Origin: a virus | DNA length: 64,000 nt | Reading direction: 5' to 3' (one strand) | IMG/VR virus record: IMGVR_UViG_3300034117_000713 | Location: 1 to 64,000 of that record | Shown here: in pieces, positions 32,867 through 43,200 of the stretch | Numbering within the stretch: the first letter of the stretch is position 1 | How the letters are laid out: the number at the start of each line of letters is the position of its first letter | Notes under the pieces: model-generated | Databases searched by the model: none | The model's input: the letters and a program-made list of their open reading frames with translations, nothing else | Told to the model about the DNA's origin: nothing | Position numbers and translations under genes: made by a program

Positions 32867-33601
32867 ATGAAATTTTACAAAAGAAAATCAATAGATTCTC
32901 ATAATCCGCAAGATGATAATTTTGCTGTTGAAGCAGATGGTCGTTTAATTTCAGATTCTACACAGAGTTTTAAACTTCCCGGCGGTACAGTATTACAACG
33001 TCCCACAAACACTACTAACGGTCAGATACGACATAACACTCAATTATTTGATTTAGAAACTAGAGTTAGAATTGGTTGGGAAAGAATTAGAACAGTTCGC
33101 CCTGCAAGAATTACAGTTCAGAATTTAGGCAGCGGAAACTATTATAGTAATATATTTGGCCCGTTAAACGCAACTTACTCGCCTTCTTATTCTGCTGCTA
33201 CTTTAGGTGGTGCTGCTAATATTCAAGTATATGTTGATAACGTTTTTCAAATTCCGTTTACTAACTATGATTTAACAGTTGATCCTAGTGCAGTAACAGC
33301 AACTACTACAGCAACTACTAGTGCATCTTCGTTTGTACTATATCTTGATACCGTACAAAATGTACAACCTGGCCAGACCGTAACTGGTGCTGCTGGAATC
33401 AGCTCATCAACAACTGTAATTGGCACAATTACTGGTACAACAAATGTTGAATTGAGTGAACCAGTTACTGCATCAGTATCGATAGGAACACTCCTTACCT
33501 TTAATTTTAATACTGGAACCTATGTACAATTTACAGGAGCAGTACCAGCTAAGCCTGTTGTGGTAATGCTAGGTGTTGACGGATATTATCCTCCGGGTTA
33601 A
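32867..33601 (+). CDS. Virion protein of unknown function
   Basis: 244 aa, 5 nt after the 105-aa gene. The N-terminus MKFYKRKSIDSHNPQDDNFA and VEADGRLISDSTQSFKLPGG are followed by QRPTNTTNGQIRHNTQLFDL, a phrase typical of fibre-tip proteins that list display elements, and later Thr/Val beta sequence. It ends VVVMLGVDGYYPPG. It probably joins fibre or baseplate structures. No enzyme motif is seen. Confidence 0.6.
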   Translation: MKFYKRKSIDSHNPQDDNFAVEADGRLISDSTQSFKLPGGTVLQRPTNTTNGQIRHNTQLFDLETRVRIGWERIRTVRPARITVQNLGSGNYYSNIFGPLNATYSPSYSAATLGGAANIQVYVDNVFQIPFTNYDLTVDPSAVTATTTATTSASSFVLYLDTVQNVQPGQTVTGAAGISSSTTVIGTITGTTNVELSEPVTASVSIGTLLTFNFNTGTYVQFTGAVPAKPVVVMLGVDGYYPPG

Positions 33602-33728
33602 CACCTAAGTAACCCAAAAATCTCTTTCCCGATAAATATAACGATGCCGGATGTTTCGGCAGATTATACTGTGGTAAACCCGCAATGAAAGGTGGTTAAC
33701 CGTGAAACACGGGGTATAGGGAGCAAGC
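33602..33728 (+). promoter_or_regulatory. Late promoter and structured leader of the 2187-aa fibre gene
   Basis: GATAAATA at 33631-33638 is followed by two small hairpins: GCCG/CGGC in the 33640s-33650s and CCGTG-AAA-CACGG at 33700-33712, with the palindrome GGTTAACC between. An ATAGGGAGC ribosome-binding site precedes the ATG at 33729. The role of the hairpins is unknown. Confidence 0.5.
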
Positions 33729-36700
33729 ATGGCCGTAGGTCGTATAACGGGCCCACTCTTAGCACAAAATCTGCTTAGGGATGGAGTCAACATTGCAGTC
33801 GAAACCGATCTGCTATACATTGATGTTGTTAATGGCCGCATAGGTATTCGAACCGATGCTCCTCGTACTGAATTAGAAGTAAACGGCACACTCACAACAA
33901 AAGTTCTGATAGCAGATACTGCAACTATCGGACTAGTTACTATTGAAAGCTCTACTTCAAGTAGCACACTTTCCACAATCTTTGGACCGTTCACAATTGC
34001 TCCAGGCGGCGACGACGATACATTTGTTGAATCTGATCTAAGAGTAGACGGCGATGTTTTTGCCACAGGTAATTTCTTTGCACAAGGAAATATCAAATTA
34101 GGTGATACTACATCTACAGACACTATTCAATTGTTTGGTGAAGTAGAAAGCGATATACTTCCTTATATTAGTAGTGGAACTTTCTCAACATACATCAGTA
34201 CAACTACTGGCTTAACAGTAACTGATTTTTACACCAGTACAGAAATTGTTTCTGAATACAGTTTAGGTAACACTGCTAGCTATTGGCAAAGTGCATACTT
34301 AGAAAATATCTACACAAAACAGATTGACACTGCTGGAACTGCTACTAGCATACAGTTCTTTCCTGATATTCCGTTGTTAGAAAGAACTTTAAACAAGAGC
34401 GTACAGATTAACGGAGACATCCGTGTGTATGGTGGCAGTCCTTTGGGTACTGCACCTGTTGTTAATAATATTTTGTATGTAAACGAAAACGGAAGCGACG
34501 ACAACGATGGCCGTGCAATGGATGCAACTCGTGCTTGCCGCACAATTACTGGAGCTACACGCAGTCCTTATTTTAAACAAGGCACAGTTATTAAAATAGC
34601 ACCGGGTTATTATGCAGAAGATAATCCTATTCCATTATTACCGTATACGTCAGTATACGGCGATAGCTTGCGAGGTGTGTTTGTAGAGCCGTTGAATAAA
34701 ACAGTTGACTTGTTCCATGTAAACTCTGGTGTTTATATCACAGGTATGACCATGTTAAATCTGCGACGTGGTGAAGTTACTCGCTATCAACCAGGCGGTG
34801 CTGGCACATATACCACTGGTGCATATTGTGTTGCATTTCCTCCTCGACTAGATAATCCTATTGATCTATTCCATAGTCCGTATATTCAAAACTGTACTAA
34901 CCAGTCAGGTCCGTGGCTATATGATGGCACAATGTTTGTGCCAAATCAGATTGTTCAAATTCCGTTAGTAGTAGCAACTGCAACCTATGCGTCCAGTACT
35001 ACTACAATTACAATTAATATTCAACCTGAAGTAACTGCACAGATGCCTAAGATTGGTATGGCAGTGAACGGCTCAGGCATTCTAATTGAAGACGATGCAC
35101 CGATTGCTACGATTGAGTCAGTTGAAAACCCAGATCCCGGCTTTAGGAACGCAAAACAATTATTGACTTTGAATAAATCTTATATGCAAGAAGAAGTACT
35201 TGCATATATTAATGTTGCTTATCCAGAACTGGTTTACGATCAAACAAAATGTCGAAGAGATGCAGGATATGTTATAGATGCATTGATAAACGATGCAGTA
35301 CTTGGCGGTAATGAAAAAATTGTTGACACGGGTCGTTCTTACTATCTTGGCAATGTACAAATTCTCGGCGAAGAAACAATTCCAACTATTGCAGCATTTG
35401 AAAGAATTAAAACATTTGCGGTAGGGATTGTTAATAATGCAGATCTGTCAACTATACAGAGTGCAGGAAATATTGCTAATCAAGTAGTAGACATAGAATT
35501 AGTTGACGGTGATATTGCCGAAGACAATATTGTCATGTTGATGGATTTATTAATTGACATTATAAGAAACAATACCGGTTATGAAAATGCCGCAGCATTG
35601 TTAAATGCAAATAGAGGATTCTTACAAGCTGAAACAGTAGCGTTTGTTAATAACACATACGTTGGACAACCAATTCCTAGTTTTGAATACGACAGAGCAA
35701 AATGTTTTAGAGATACTGGCTACATTATTGATGCCATTGCTACAGATTTGTTGTACGGTGGCAATGAACAATCAGTTGCTGCCGGAAGTGCTTACCTTGG
35801 CGGTATTGCTATAGCTGACGAAGTAGATGAAACAATTGCAGCATTTAATTATTTAGGCATGATAGTAAGAGATGTTATTCTCCAACAAGAGATAAACGAC
35901 GGCTATCAAACTACGGTAACTCAAGTGACTAACTTAGTTACAGGTACAAACGCTGCTGTAGAACTTACTACTAGAAATATAGAGTTAATTAACGCACTGA
36001 TTAATGATGGACTATTAGTCCCAACAATTGTAAACAACGGAAGTATCAGTTCCATTCCTGGAATTGTTGCTGCTTACAATCTATTAGTTGCTAACAAAGC
36101 ATTTTTACAGCACGAAGTAGTTAACTATATCGATGTTACCTTTACTAACTTAGATTTTGAATATAATGAAGAAAAGTGTGGACGAGATACTGGACTAATT
36201 TTGGACGGCTTGGTCTTAGATTTAGTACATGGCGGATCTAGTCAAAGTACTTTTGCAGGACTACAATACTGGAATCAAACTAATACAGTTATTCCAGGTG
36301 AAGAAACTACTACAACTAACGCCTTCACTTTTGCAAGAGACATTTCTAAAGATATTGTTCAAGGAATTGCAATTTCTCCGCAGGGCACGTTAACACAATA
36401 TATTAGTACAGGAACTGATATTACCACCGCAGATATTTTAGGGTTAAAATTTGATACGGTAATTGATATTATCACTGACGGGACTATTGGAGTAACTGAC
36501 ATAATAGTGCCTAACGGTGATATTAACACAGGTACTTCCATAACTAATGCAATTAATAATTTAATAGGAAATAAAGATTTTATTGCAGACGAAGTTATTG
36601 CATGGATAAACACAAACAATCCAGGTTTTACATACGATCAAACAAAATGTCGAAGAGATGTTACTTATGTAATTGACAGTGTGGCTATGGACTTGTTACG

Positions 36701-39700
36701 TGGTGGCAATAGACAAAGCGTTCAGGCTGGTGTATATTACTACGGATATAATAGTACTAGTACCGTATTAGTTAACGAAGTTCCACAAACAATGGCAGCA
36801 TATAAATTTATGGGCACATTGATTGAGAAGGTAGTTCAACGTATTCCAGCTACAAAAGTTTATCAAACTGAAGTTGAACAAAATTTTGACTACTTGGGTG
36901 CAAGTATTAATGAAGCCAAAGCAATTACTGAAAATATAAACTTAATTAAAAGAATAATTAAGAAAGGACCAAGCGAAGCTCCGGTCCAAGTGCCTATCAC
37001 ATTGGCAGCTAGTACTTCAACTAATATTGCTCGTGCATACCAGATATTAAAAGACAACAGAGCTTTTATCGTTGCTGAAACTGTTGAGTTTGTAAACAAG
37101 ACATTTATCCAACCCTACGAATTTAATTACAACGAAGAAAAATGTTTTAGAGATGTTGGATTAATTGTTGATGCAATTGCAAATGATATTATTCGTAGGT
37201 CAAATGTGAACTCTCTTGAAGCAGGACTATCGTATTGGGACGGTGCTGTTAGTGTAATTGAAGGACAATTAAAAGAAACTGCCGGTGCAATTCAATATAT
37301 CAAGAGCATTGCACTTGACGTTATTGCTAACAATCCAGTTACATCTTTCTATCAAGAATCGATGGAAACAATTATTCCTGGAACAAGTTCTACCACAATG
37401 ACAGCGGTAGTTTCTCAGATTATCAATAGTCAGTTACCAAGCGGCGATGTTGCAAGAGATCTAGTTGACAGTAATTTTAATGCTATTACTACTATTATTA
37501 ACAACGGCCCGGCTTATGCTCCGTTTAGTACAAATAGTACCCTAACACAATTCATTATTAATCTAAGCACTTCTACAGTTAGTGCAGCCGTAAACGACAC
37601 TATCTATATTGGATATACATCAGTATACCCAGTTGAAGATAAAAATATGCCAGGCGAGTGGAGTGAAAACGGTTATGCAGATCGTCGTATTGATCCAAAC
37701 GGTTCGGGTGGCGGAGCTCTAGTTGACGGAAATGCTCCAAGCCGTAGAAGTCCGATTCAGTCGTTTGTGTTTGATGCGTTTACGCAAATTACACAAGGCG
37801 GCCGCGGCATTCACATTATTAACGAAGGTTATGCACAGTTAGTTTCTGTGTTTACAATTTTCTGTAATGTTGCTGTCGAAACTGCTAGTGGAGGCATTGC
37901 TTCTATTACTAACTCTAACAATAACTTTGGCGATTTATGTTTATTATCAACAGGTTACGGCAAAAGAAAGTTTGGCGGTACAATCTATAACCCAGCAAAC
38001 ATTGCTTACAATGAGCTGACGAACGAATTTGAACCAAACGAATATTATCCGCAGGGGTTCTTCCCATACCGACAGCAAGTTGGTGTATTTGTTCCAGACC
38101 CACTCAACAGGCCACACATTAGTTTAGTAATGGAGGTAGAGCCCCCGGATCAGTATGTAAACTATGACGGCGAGGTAGTGCCATACAGAAATGAACAAGG
38201 CTATCCTGGATTCTTAACAGCAATTATTAACACTAGCTCGATAACAACTGGCAGCTACACTATTTCTGGAATTGACGTCACTGGTGCAAGCGTAGGGCAA
38301 GAAGTTTTTATTAAAGATCAATTTGGTTACGAAGCACCTGACAACGGAGAAGGTACTAGATATCTTTCTACTGGTACAACAATTGTAGAAGTAAACTATC
38401 AATCTATTACTTTAAGTAATCCCATTGAAACGGGCGGCGGAGAATACGGAAACGGTTTCTACTTCAATATCTATTGCTGTGGAAATGCATATTATAATGT
38501 GTTGACCAGTGTAGTAGCAGAAAGCCCGTACCCAACAGGACAAAGTAAAATTCTTGGACAAGAAACAGAAACTATTGATGCTATTAATCACTTAAAGAAA
38601 TTAGCAAGTGCAGTAGTTTCCAATGTAGCATTCACTGGAACATATACTACTACGGTTAGTCAAAATATTAATACAAGTTATCAAGGTGGTGAAAATACTA
38701 TTTCTTTCATTAGAGATCGTCTTAATATTATCACCAATGTAATTTTATCTGGCCCACAAGTTGCACCGGCTGTACAATCAACTGGCACTAGAGCAGATTA
38801 TTATGAAAGTGCAATTGAATTACTAAAATTAAATAAAATTTTTATTCAGAACGAAGTAGTTGGATACACTGATGATATATTTGGCGGATTCACATACGAT
38901 GAGAATAAGTGTAGGAGAGATACTGGATTAATTATTGACAGTATTGCTATGGACATGTTGTATGACGATACTTCACAGAGTACATTTGCAGGCTTACAAT
39001 ACTGGAGTCAAACTAATTACGTTGACGGCATTGGCGGCCAAATTACCACAACTACTGCTGCGATTGAATATGCAAAAGGTCTAGCAGTGTCGGCAGCAGG
39101 TAGTGGTGGAGTAGTAGTTGGACAACGATTTGACGAAATACTAGAAATTTTAGAGAATGGAACAGTTGGCGTATCAGATATTATTGTAGCTAACGGATAC
39201 AAAACAACAGACGCCGGTGCGTTAGCATCATTTGATTCTCTACAGGCTAGCAAGTCAACTATACAGGCTCAGGTAATTAGTTGGATCACTGCTAACCATC
39301 CTGGATTTACATACGATCAAGCCAAATGCTCTCGTGATGTTGGCTACATTATTGACAGCGTTTCTATTGACCTAGTACACGGTGGTAACAGACAGAGTAT
39401 AATGGCTGGGGTATATTACTATAACTTTGATGCAACTAGTTCTACTATTGTAGGAGAGATTCCTCAGACTACTGCGGCATATAACTTTATCAAAGGACTA
39501 GTAGGAGATATTATAACCGGAACTCCGATTAGTCCTAAGTATCAAAATGCAATAGCACAGATTACTAATCTATTGCCTGCAACTGATGCAGAGGCCGTTA
39601 CATTACAATCTAAGATTGATGTTATTACTAATATTTTATCTAATGGTCCGTCTGTTGCAGAAGAAAGAAAAGCAATTGGTTTAGTAATGGATACTAGTCA

Positions 39701-40292
39701 GGCGGTAGCACGAGCATTTGCATTATTAAATGCAAACAAAGATTTTATCAAAGCAGAAGTCATTGCATACATTGCAAATGAGTTTGGTGGCTTTGAATAC
39801 AACAGACAAAAATGTCGAAGAGACGTTGGTTTGATGATTGATGCAATAGTTGCTGATTTAGCAACTGGCGGAAACTTCCGTGCAGTTGAAGCAGCTAAAA
39901 CATATTACACAAGAGACGGAACTTATCATATAGTTACAATTGAAGACAACGTGAGGAACCCGTTGTTATATATTGACGGTAGTACTGTTAATTTCTATCA
40001 AAGAAGTTATCAAAGTGCATCTGGTTATTTGTTTGAATACTGCGGTGCCGGCACACAGTACGGTGCATTACCTCAAGTAGGTCGTGTTGATCCTGTACAG
40101 AGCAAAGAAGTAGTTCAGTTAAATAATGGTAAGGTGTTCTTTACTTCAACGGATCAGAACGGAGATTTCCGAATTGGACCAACGTTGGTAATTAGTCAGG
40201 CAACTGGTGTATTATCAGGAAGAACATTTGAAAAGAGTTTATTCGCTCAGATGACGCCCTTCATCTTAGCAGTTGAGACGGGCGGAGAATAA
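33729..40292 (+). CDS. Giant fibre protein with beta-helix and eight KCxRD helical repeats
   Basis: 2187 aa. Residues 1-~245 are a fibre N-terminus (GRIGIRTDAPRTELEVNGTL, DVFATGNFFAQGNIKLGDT). From ~250 a right-handed beta-helix begins (LYVNENGSDDNDG, then RACRTI and AEDNPIPLLPYTSVYGDS). It is interrupted by five helical repeats, each with F-x-Y-[DN]-x-x-K-C-x-R-D-x-G-x-I-[IV]-D; their Cys lie at residues 508, 659, 817, 974 and 1139. The helix resumes around 1340 (SPIQSFVFDAFTQ), followed by three more repeats (Cys 1728, 1867, 2029) and a C-terminal domain QYGALPQVG...DFRIGPTLVIS. It is a paralogue of the 2437-aa protein. Tail fibre or host-binding fibre is the likely role. Confidence 0.75.
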   Translation: MAVGRITGPLLAQNLLRDGVNIAVETDLLYIDVVNGRIGIRTDAPRTELEVNGTLTTKVLIADTATIGLVTIESSTSSSTLSTIFGPFTIAPGGDDDTFVESDLRVDGDVFATGNFFAQGNIKLGDTTSTDTIQLFGEVESDILPYISSGTFSTYISTTTGLTVTDFYTSTEIVSEYSLGNTASYWQSAYLENIYTKQIDTAGTATSIQFFPDIPLLERTLNKSVQINGDIRVYGGSPLGTAPVVNNILYVNENGSDDNDGRAMDATRACRTITGATRSPYFKQGTVIKIAPGYYAEDNPIPLLPYTSVYGDSLRGVFVEPLNKTVDLFHVNSGVYITGMTMLNLRRGEVTRYQPGGAGTYTTGAYCVAFPPRLDNPIDLFHSPYIQNCTNQSGPWLYDGTMFVPNQIVQIPLVVATATYASSTTTITINIQPEVTAQMPKIGMAVNGSGILIEDDAPIATIESVENPDPGFRNAKQLLTLNKSYMQEEVLAYINVAYPELVYDQTKCRRDAGYVIDALINDAVLGGNEKIVDTGRSYYLGNVQILGEETIPTIAAFERIKTFAVGIVNNADLSTIQSAGNIANQVVDIELVDGDIAEDNIVMLMDLLIDIIRNNTGYENAAALLNANRGFLQAETVAFVNNTYVGQPIPSFEYDRAKCFRDTGYIIDAIATDLLYGGNEQSVAAGSAYLGGIAIADEVDETIAAFNYLGMIVRDVILQQEINDGYQTTVTQVTNLVTGTNAAVELTTRNIELINALINDGLLVPTIVNNGSISSIPGIVAAYNLLVANKAFLQHEVVNYIDVTFTNLDFEYNEEKCGRDTGLILDGLVLDLVHGGSSQSTFAGLQYWNQTNTVIPGEETTTTNAFTFARDISKDIVQGIAISPQGTLTQYISTGTDITTADILGLKFDTVIDIITDGTIGVTDIIVPNGDINTGTSITNAINNLIGNKDFIADEVIAWINTNNPGFTYDQTKCRRDVTYVIDSVAMDLLRGGNRQSVQAGVYYYGYNSTSTVLVNEVPQTMAAYKFMGTLIEKVVQRIPATKVYQTEVEQNFDYLGASINEAKAITENINLIKRIIKKGPSEAPVQVPITLAASTSTNIARAYQILKDNRAFIVAETVEFVNKTFIQPYEFNYNEEKCFRDVGLIVDAIANDIIRRSNVNSLEAGLSYWDGAVSVIEGQLKETAGAIQYIKSIALDVIANNPVTSFYQESMETIIPGTSSTTMTAVVSQIINSQLPSGDVARDLVDSNFNAITTIINNGPAYAPFSTNSTLTQFIINLSTSTVSAAVNDTIYIGYTSVYPVEDKNMPGEWSENGYADRRIDPNGSGGGALVDGNAPSRRSPIQSFVFDAFTQITQGGRGIHIINEGYAQLVSVFTIFCNVAVETASGGIASITNSNNNFGDLCLLSTGYGKRKFGGTIYNPANIAYNELTNEFEPNEYYPQGFFPYRQQVGVFVPDPLNRPHISLVMEVEPPDQYVNYDGEVVPYRNEQGYPGFLTAIINTSSITTGSYTISGIDVTGASVGQEVFIKDQFGYEAPDNGEGTRYLSTGTTIVEVNYQSITLSNPIETGGGEYGNGFYFNIYCCGNAYYNVLTSVVAESPYPTGQSKILGQETETIDAINHLKKLASAVVSNVAFTGTYTTTVSQNINTSYQGGENTISFIRDRLNIITNVILSGPQVAPAVQSTGTRADYYESAIELLKLNKIFIQNEVVGYTDDIFGGFTYDENKCRRDTGLIIDSIAMDMLYDDTSQSTFAGLQYWSQTNYVDGIGGQITTTTAAIEYAKGLAVSAAGSGGVVVGQRFDEILEILENGTVGVSDIIVANGYKTTDAGALASFDSLQASKSTIQAQVISWITANHPGFTYDQAKCSRDVGYIIDSVSIDLVHGGNRQSIMAGVYYYNFDATSSTIVGEIPQTTAAYNFIKGLVGDIITGTPISPKYQNAIAQITNLLPATDAEAVTLQSKIDVITNILSNGPSVAEERKAIGLVMDTSQAVARAFALLNANKDFIKAEVIAYIANEFGGFEYNRQKCRRDVGLMIDAIVADLATGGNFRAVEAAKTYYTRDGTYHIVTIEDNVRNPLLYIDGSTVNFYQRSYQSASGYLFEYCGAGTQYGALPQVGRVDPVQSKEVVQLNNGKVFFTSTDQNGDFRIGPTLVISQATGVLSGRTFEKSLFAQMTPFILAVETGGE

Positions 40293-43200
40293 AGGAGAAA
40301 TATATGGCATTAATTCCATTAAACACGTTTAAAACAAAAACAAAAGTATTAGATACAAATTCAACAGCGACAGTATATGTTGCACCTATTGGTGTTACTT
40401 CAATTGTACTAATGGCTCAGGTTGCAAACGTTGACCCTACTGCATCGCACACTATTACATTCAGTCATCACAGACGTTTTAGAGTGCTGCCAGATGCACA
40501 GGGCAACAACTCACAAGAACCTAACATTACTACAGAACTAGTTCAGAACTTTGAAGTACCGCCAAACGATTCAGCAAGTTTGATCACTGGTAAAATGATT
40601 TTAGAAGCACAAGATAGTATTCGAGCGTTCACAGATGCTAACGGCACTATGAAGTTAGTATTGAGTATTCTCGAAACAGCTAACAACTAAAATATTTTAA
40701 AGAGAAAGCAATGCCACGTTTATTAAGTAATCGAAAACCCGTATCGCGTCCGGAAGATTTAAAAGAAAATAGATTCGAATATTTAAATCTTCAGCAAGCA
40801 CAACCTGCTTTGGGTCTCGCACCTGAAGCAAATACTGGTTTTACTTTACAAACAGATGAAAGTGGCAGAGTAACTTTTACCAATACACTTGGCAAATTAG
40901 AATTTGATGAACAAGTAATATCCGGCACACAGGCAGGGGTTGACATCGAAATCAACGGATCGGTCAATAATGGCGACATTGTTCTAACTCCGTATCAATC
41001 TGCTAGAGTTGCCGGAAATTTTAGTGTTGAACAAGACGCAATTATAGATGGTGACTTTACAGTTAGAGGAATCCCCCAAGGAACTGCACCGCTGGTCAGT
41101 AATACATTGTATGTAACTCCTGACGGTAACGACGAAAACGACGGGACATCAATGGACTCAACCCGTGCTTGCCGTACTATTAGTGGAGTTGTAAGAAGCC
41201 CGTTCTATCAATCGGGTACTGCTATTAAAGTTATGGCAGGTACATACTTTGAAGATAATCCTATTCCGTTGAAGCCGTATACATCCGTGGTTGGAAACGA
41301 CTTACGTACAACATTCGTTGAACCTTTAAACAAAGACTTAGACTTATTCCATGTTAACTCTGGTGTTTATATTGCACAGATGCAGATGCGTAACCTACGT
41401 AGAGGTGCAGTCGAAAGATATGCACCGGGCGGTGCTGGCACATATACCACTGGTGCATATTGCTGTGCATTTCCTCCTAACTTAGAAAATCCGATTGACA
41501 TTTATTATTCTCCGTACATTCAGAACTGTACTAATCAATCAGGTCCTTGGTTAAAAGATGGCACAATGATGGTGCCAAACCAAACAGTTCAAATTCCATT
41601 AGCGGCAGGAACTAGTACATGGATTGCTGATCAAAATCAAATTACAGTTACTTTATATACAGGAACTATTGCTGTAGGCATGGCATTAAATGATGCAGCA
41701 AACGAAGGTTATAGAAATGCACAGGTACTTTTAAAACAAAATAGAACTTTCTTACAAAGTCAAACTGTTGCATATGTAGAAGCTACTTTTCCAGACTTAG
41801 TATACGACCAAGCAAAATGCTATCGTGATGTGGGTTACATTGTTGATGCTGTAGCAGGAGATGCAAGATTAGGTGGTAATAAACGTAGTATTGAGGCCGG
41901 ACTTGCATACTGGAGTGGAAATAGTTCGTTAATAGCAAACGAAGTTACTCAAACAGTTGACGCAATTAACTATTTGAAAGAAATTTCTCTAGAAGTTATT
42001 ACTAATACCACAGTAACAAATATTTACAGTACATTATCAAATCAAGTTATTAATTTAAACCTTGATAAAGGACAAGTAGTCTATACTAGAGCTGCATCAA
42101 GTTATGATTTGATTAAAAATATTATTGTAGATGGAGAAGCAGCAGCACCAGACACACCTACAGCAGATTTACTAGGATTGATTTATCCAACCGGGCTAAG
42201 TCCAAATAACGTAAACGTTGCAAGTACTGTTACTGAAATAACACAGTTGACTACCAACACCTATGTTATCACTCTTAGTACTTCTACAGTAAGTCCAAGC
42301 GATAATGCAACTGTATATTTTGGATATACCACAACCTATCCTTACTTAGATGCAGACATTCCTGCAATATGGACCGCTGACGACGGCGACAAATATGTTG
42401 ACCGTCGATTAAACCCAGAAGGATCTGGAGGCGGTGCCCTTGTTGACGGTAATGCTCCTAGCTTACGTTCGCCTATTCAGTCGTTTGTTTTTGATGCGTT
42501 TACACAGTTGAATCAAGGCGGCATCGGCATTCATATTATTAACAACGGATACGCACAGCTTGTATCTGTGTTTACGATTATGTGTAGTCAGGCTGTTATT
42601 GTTGAGAACGGAGGCATTGCTTCTATTACTAACTCTAACGCCAACTTCGGCGACACTTGTTTAACTGCAAAGGGATTAGGAAAACTGGCCTTCCAGGGAT
42701 TTATTAGAAACCCTGCATACCCTACCAACGTACCAAACGGTGAATACTATCCTTTAGGTTACTGGCCTCAAAAACAGATAATGGAAGTATTCATTCCTAA
42801 TGACCGCGATCGTCCTCACATTGGTCAGGTTATGGAAGTTGTTCCACCTGACACATATATAAATTATGAAGGTAATCGTGTTCCGTATGTTAACGAAGCA
42901 GGATATCCGGGATATCTAGCGGTTACTTCCAACACCTCTACTATCACAACTGGTAGTTATACTATTAACGACATCGATGTTACTAGTATTGCAGTTGGTC
43001 ATACTTTGTATGTTCGAGATGTACTAGGAATGGAAACACATCCAGTTACTGGACAGCCGTACATTACTACCGGAACACAGGTAGTTGACGTTAATTATCG
43101 TTCTATAACATTAGACACACCTATCTTAACAGGTTATACTGACTTAGCTAATGCTAACTATTTTAATTTGTATTTCTGCGGCAATGCCTATTATACAGTA

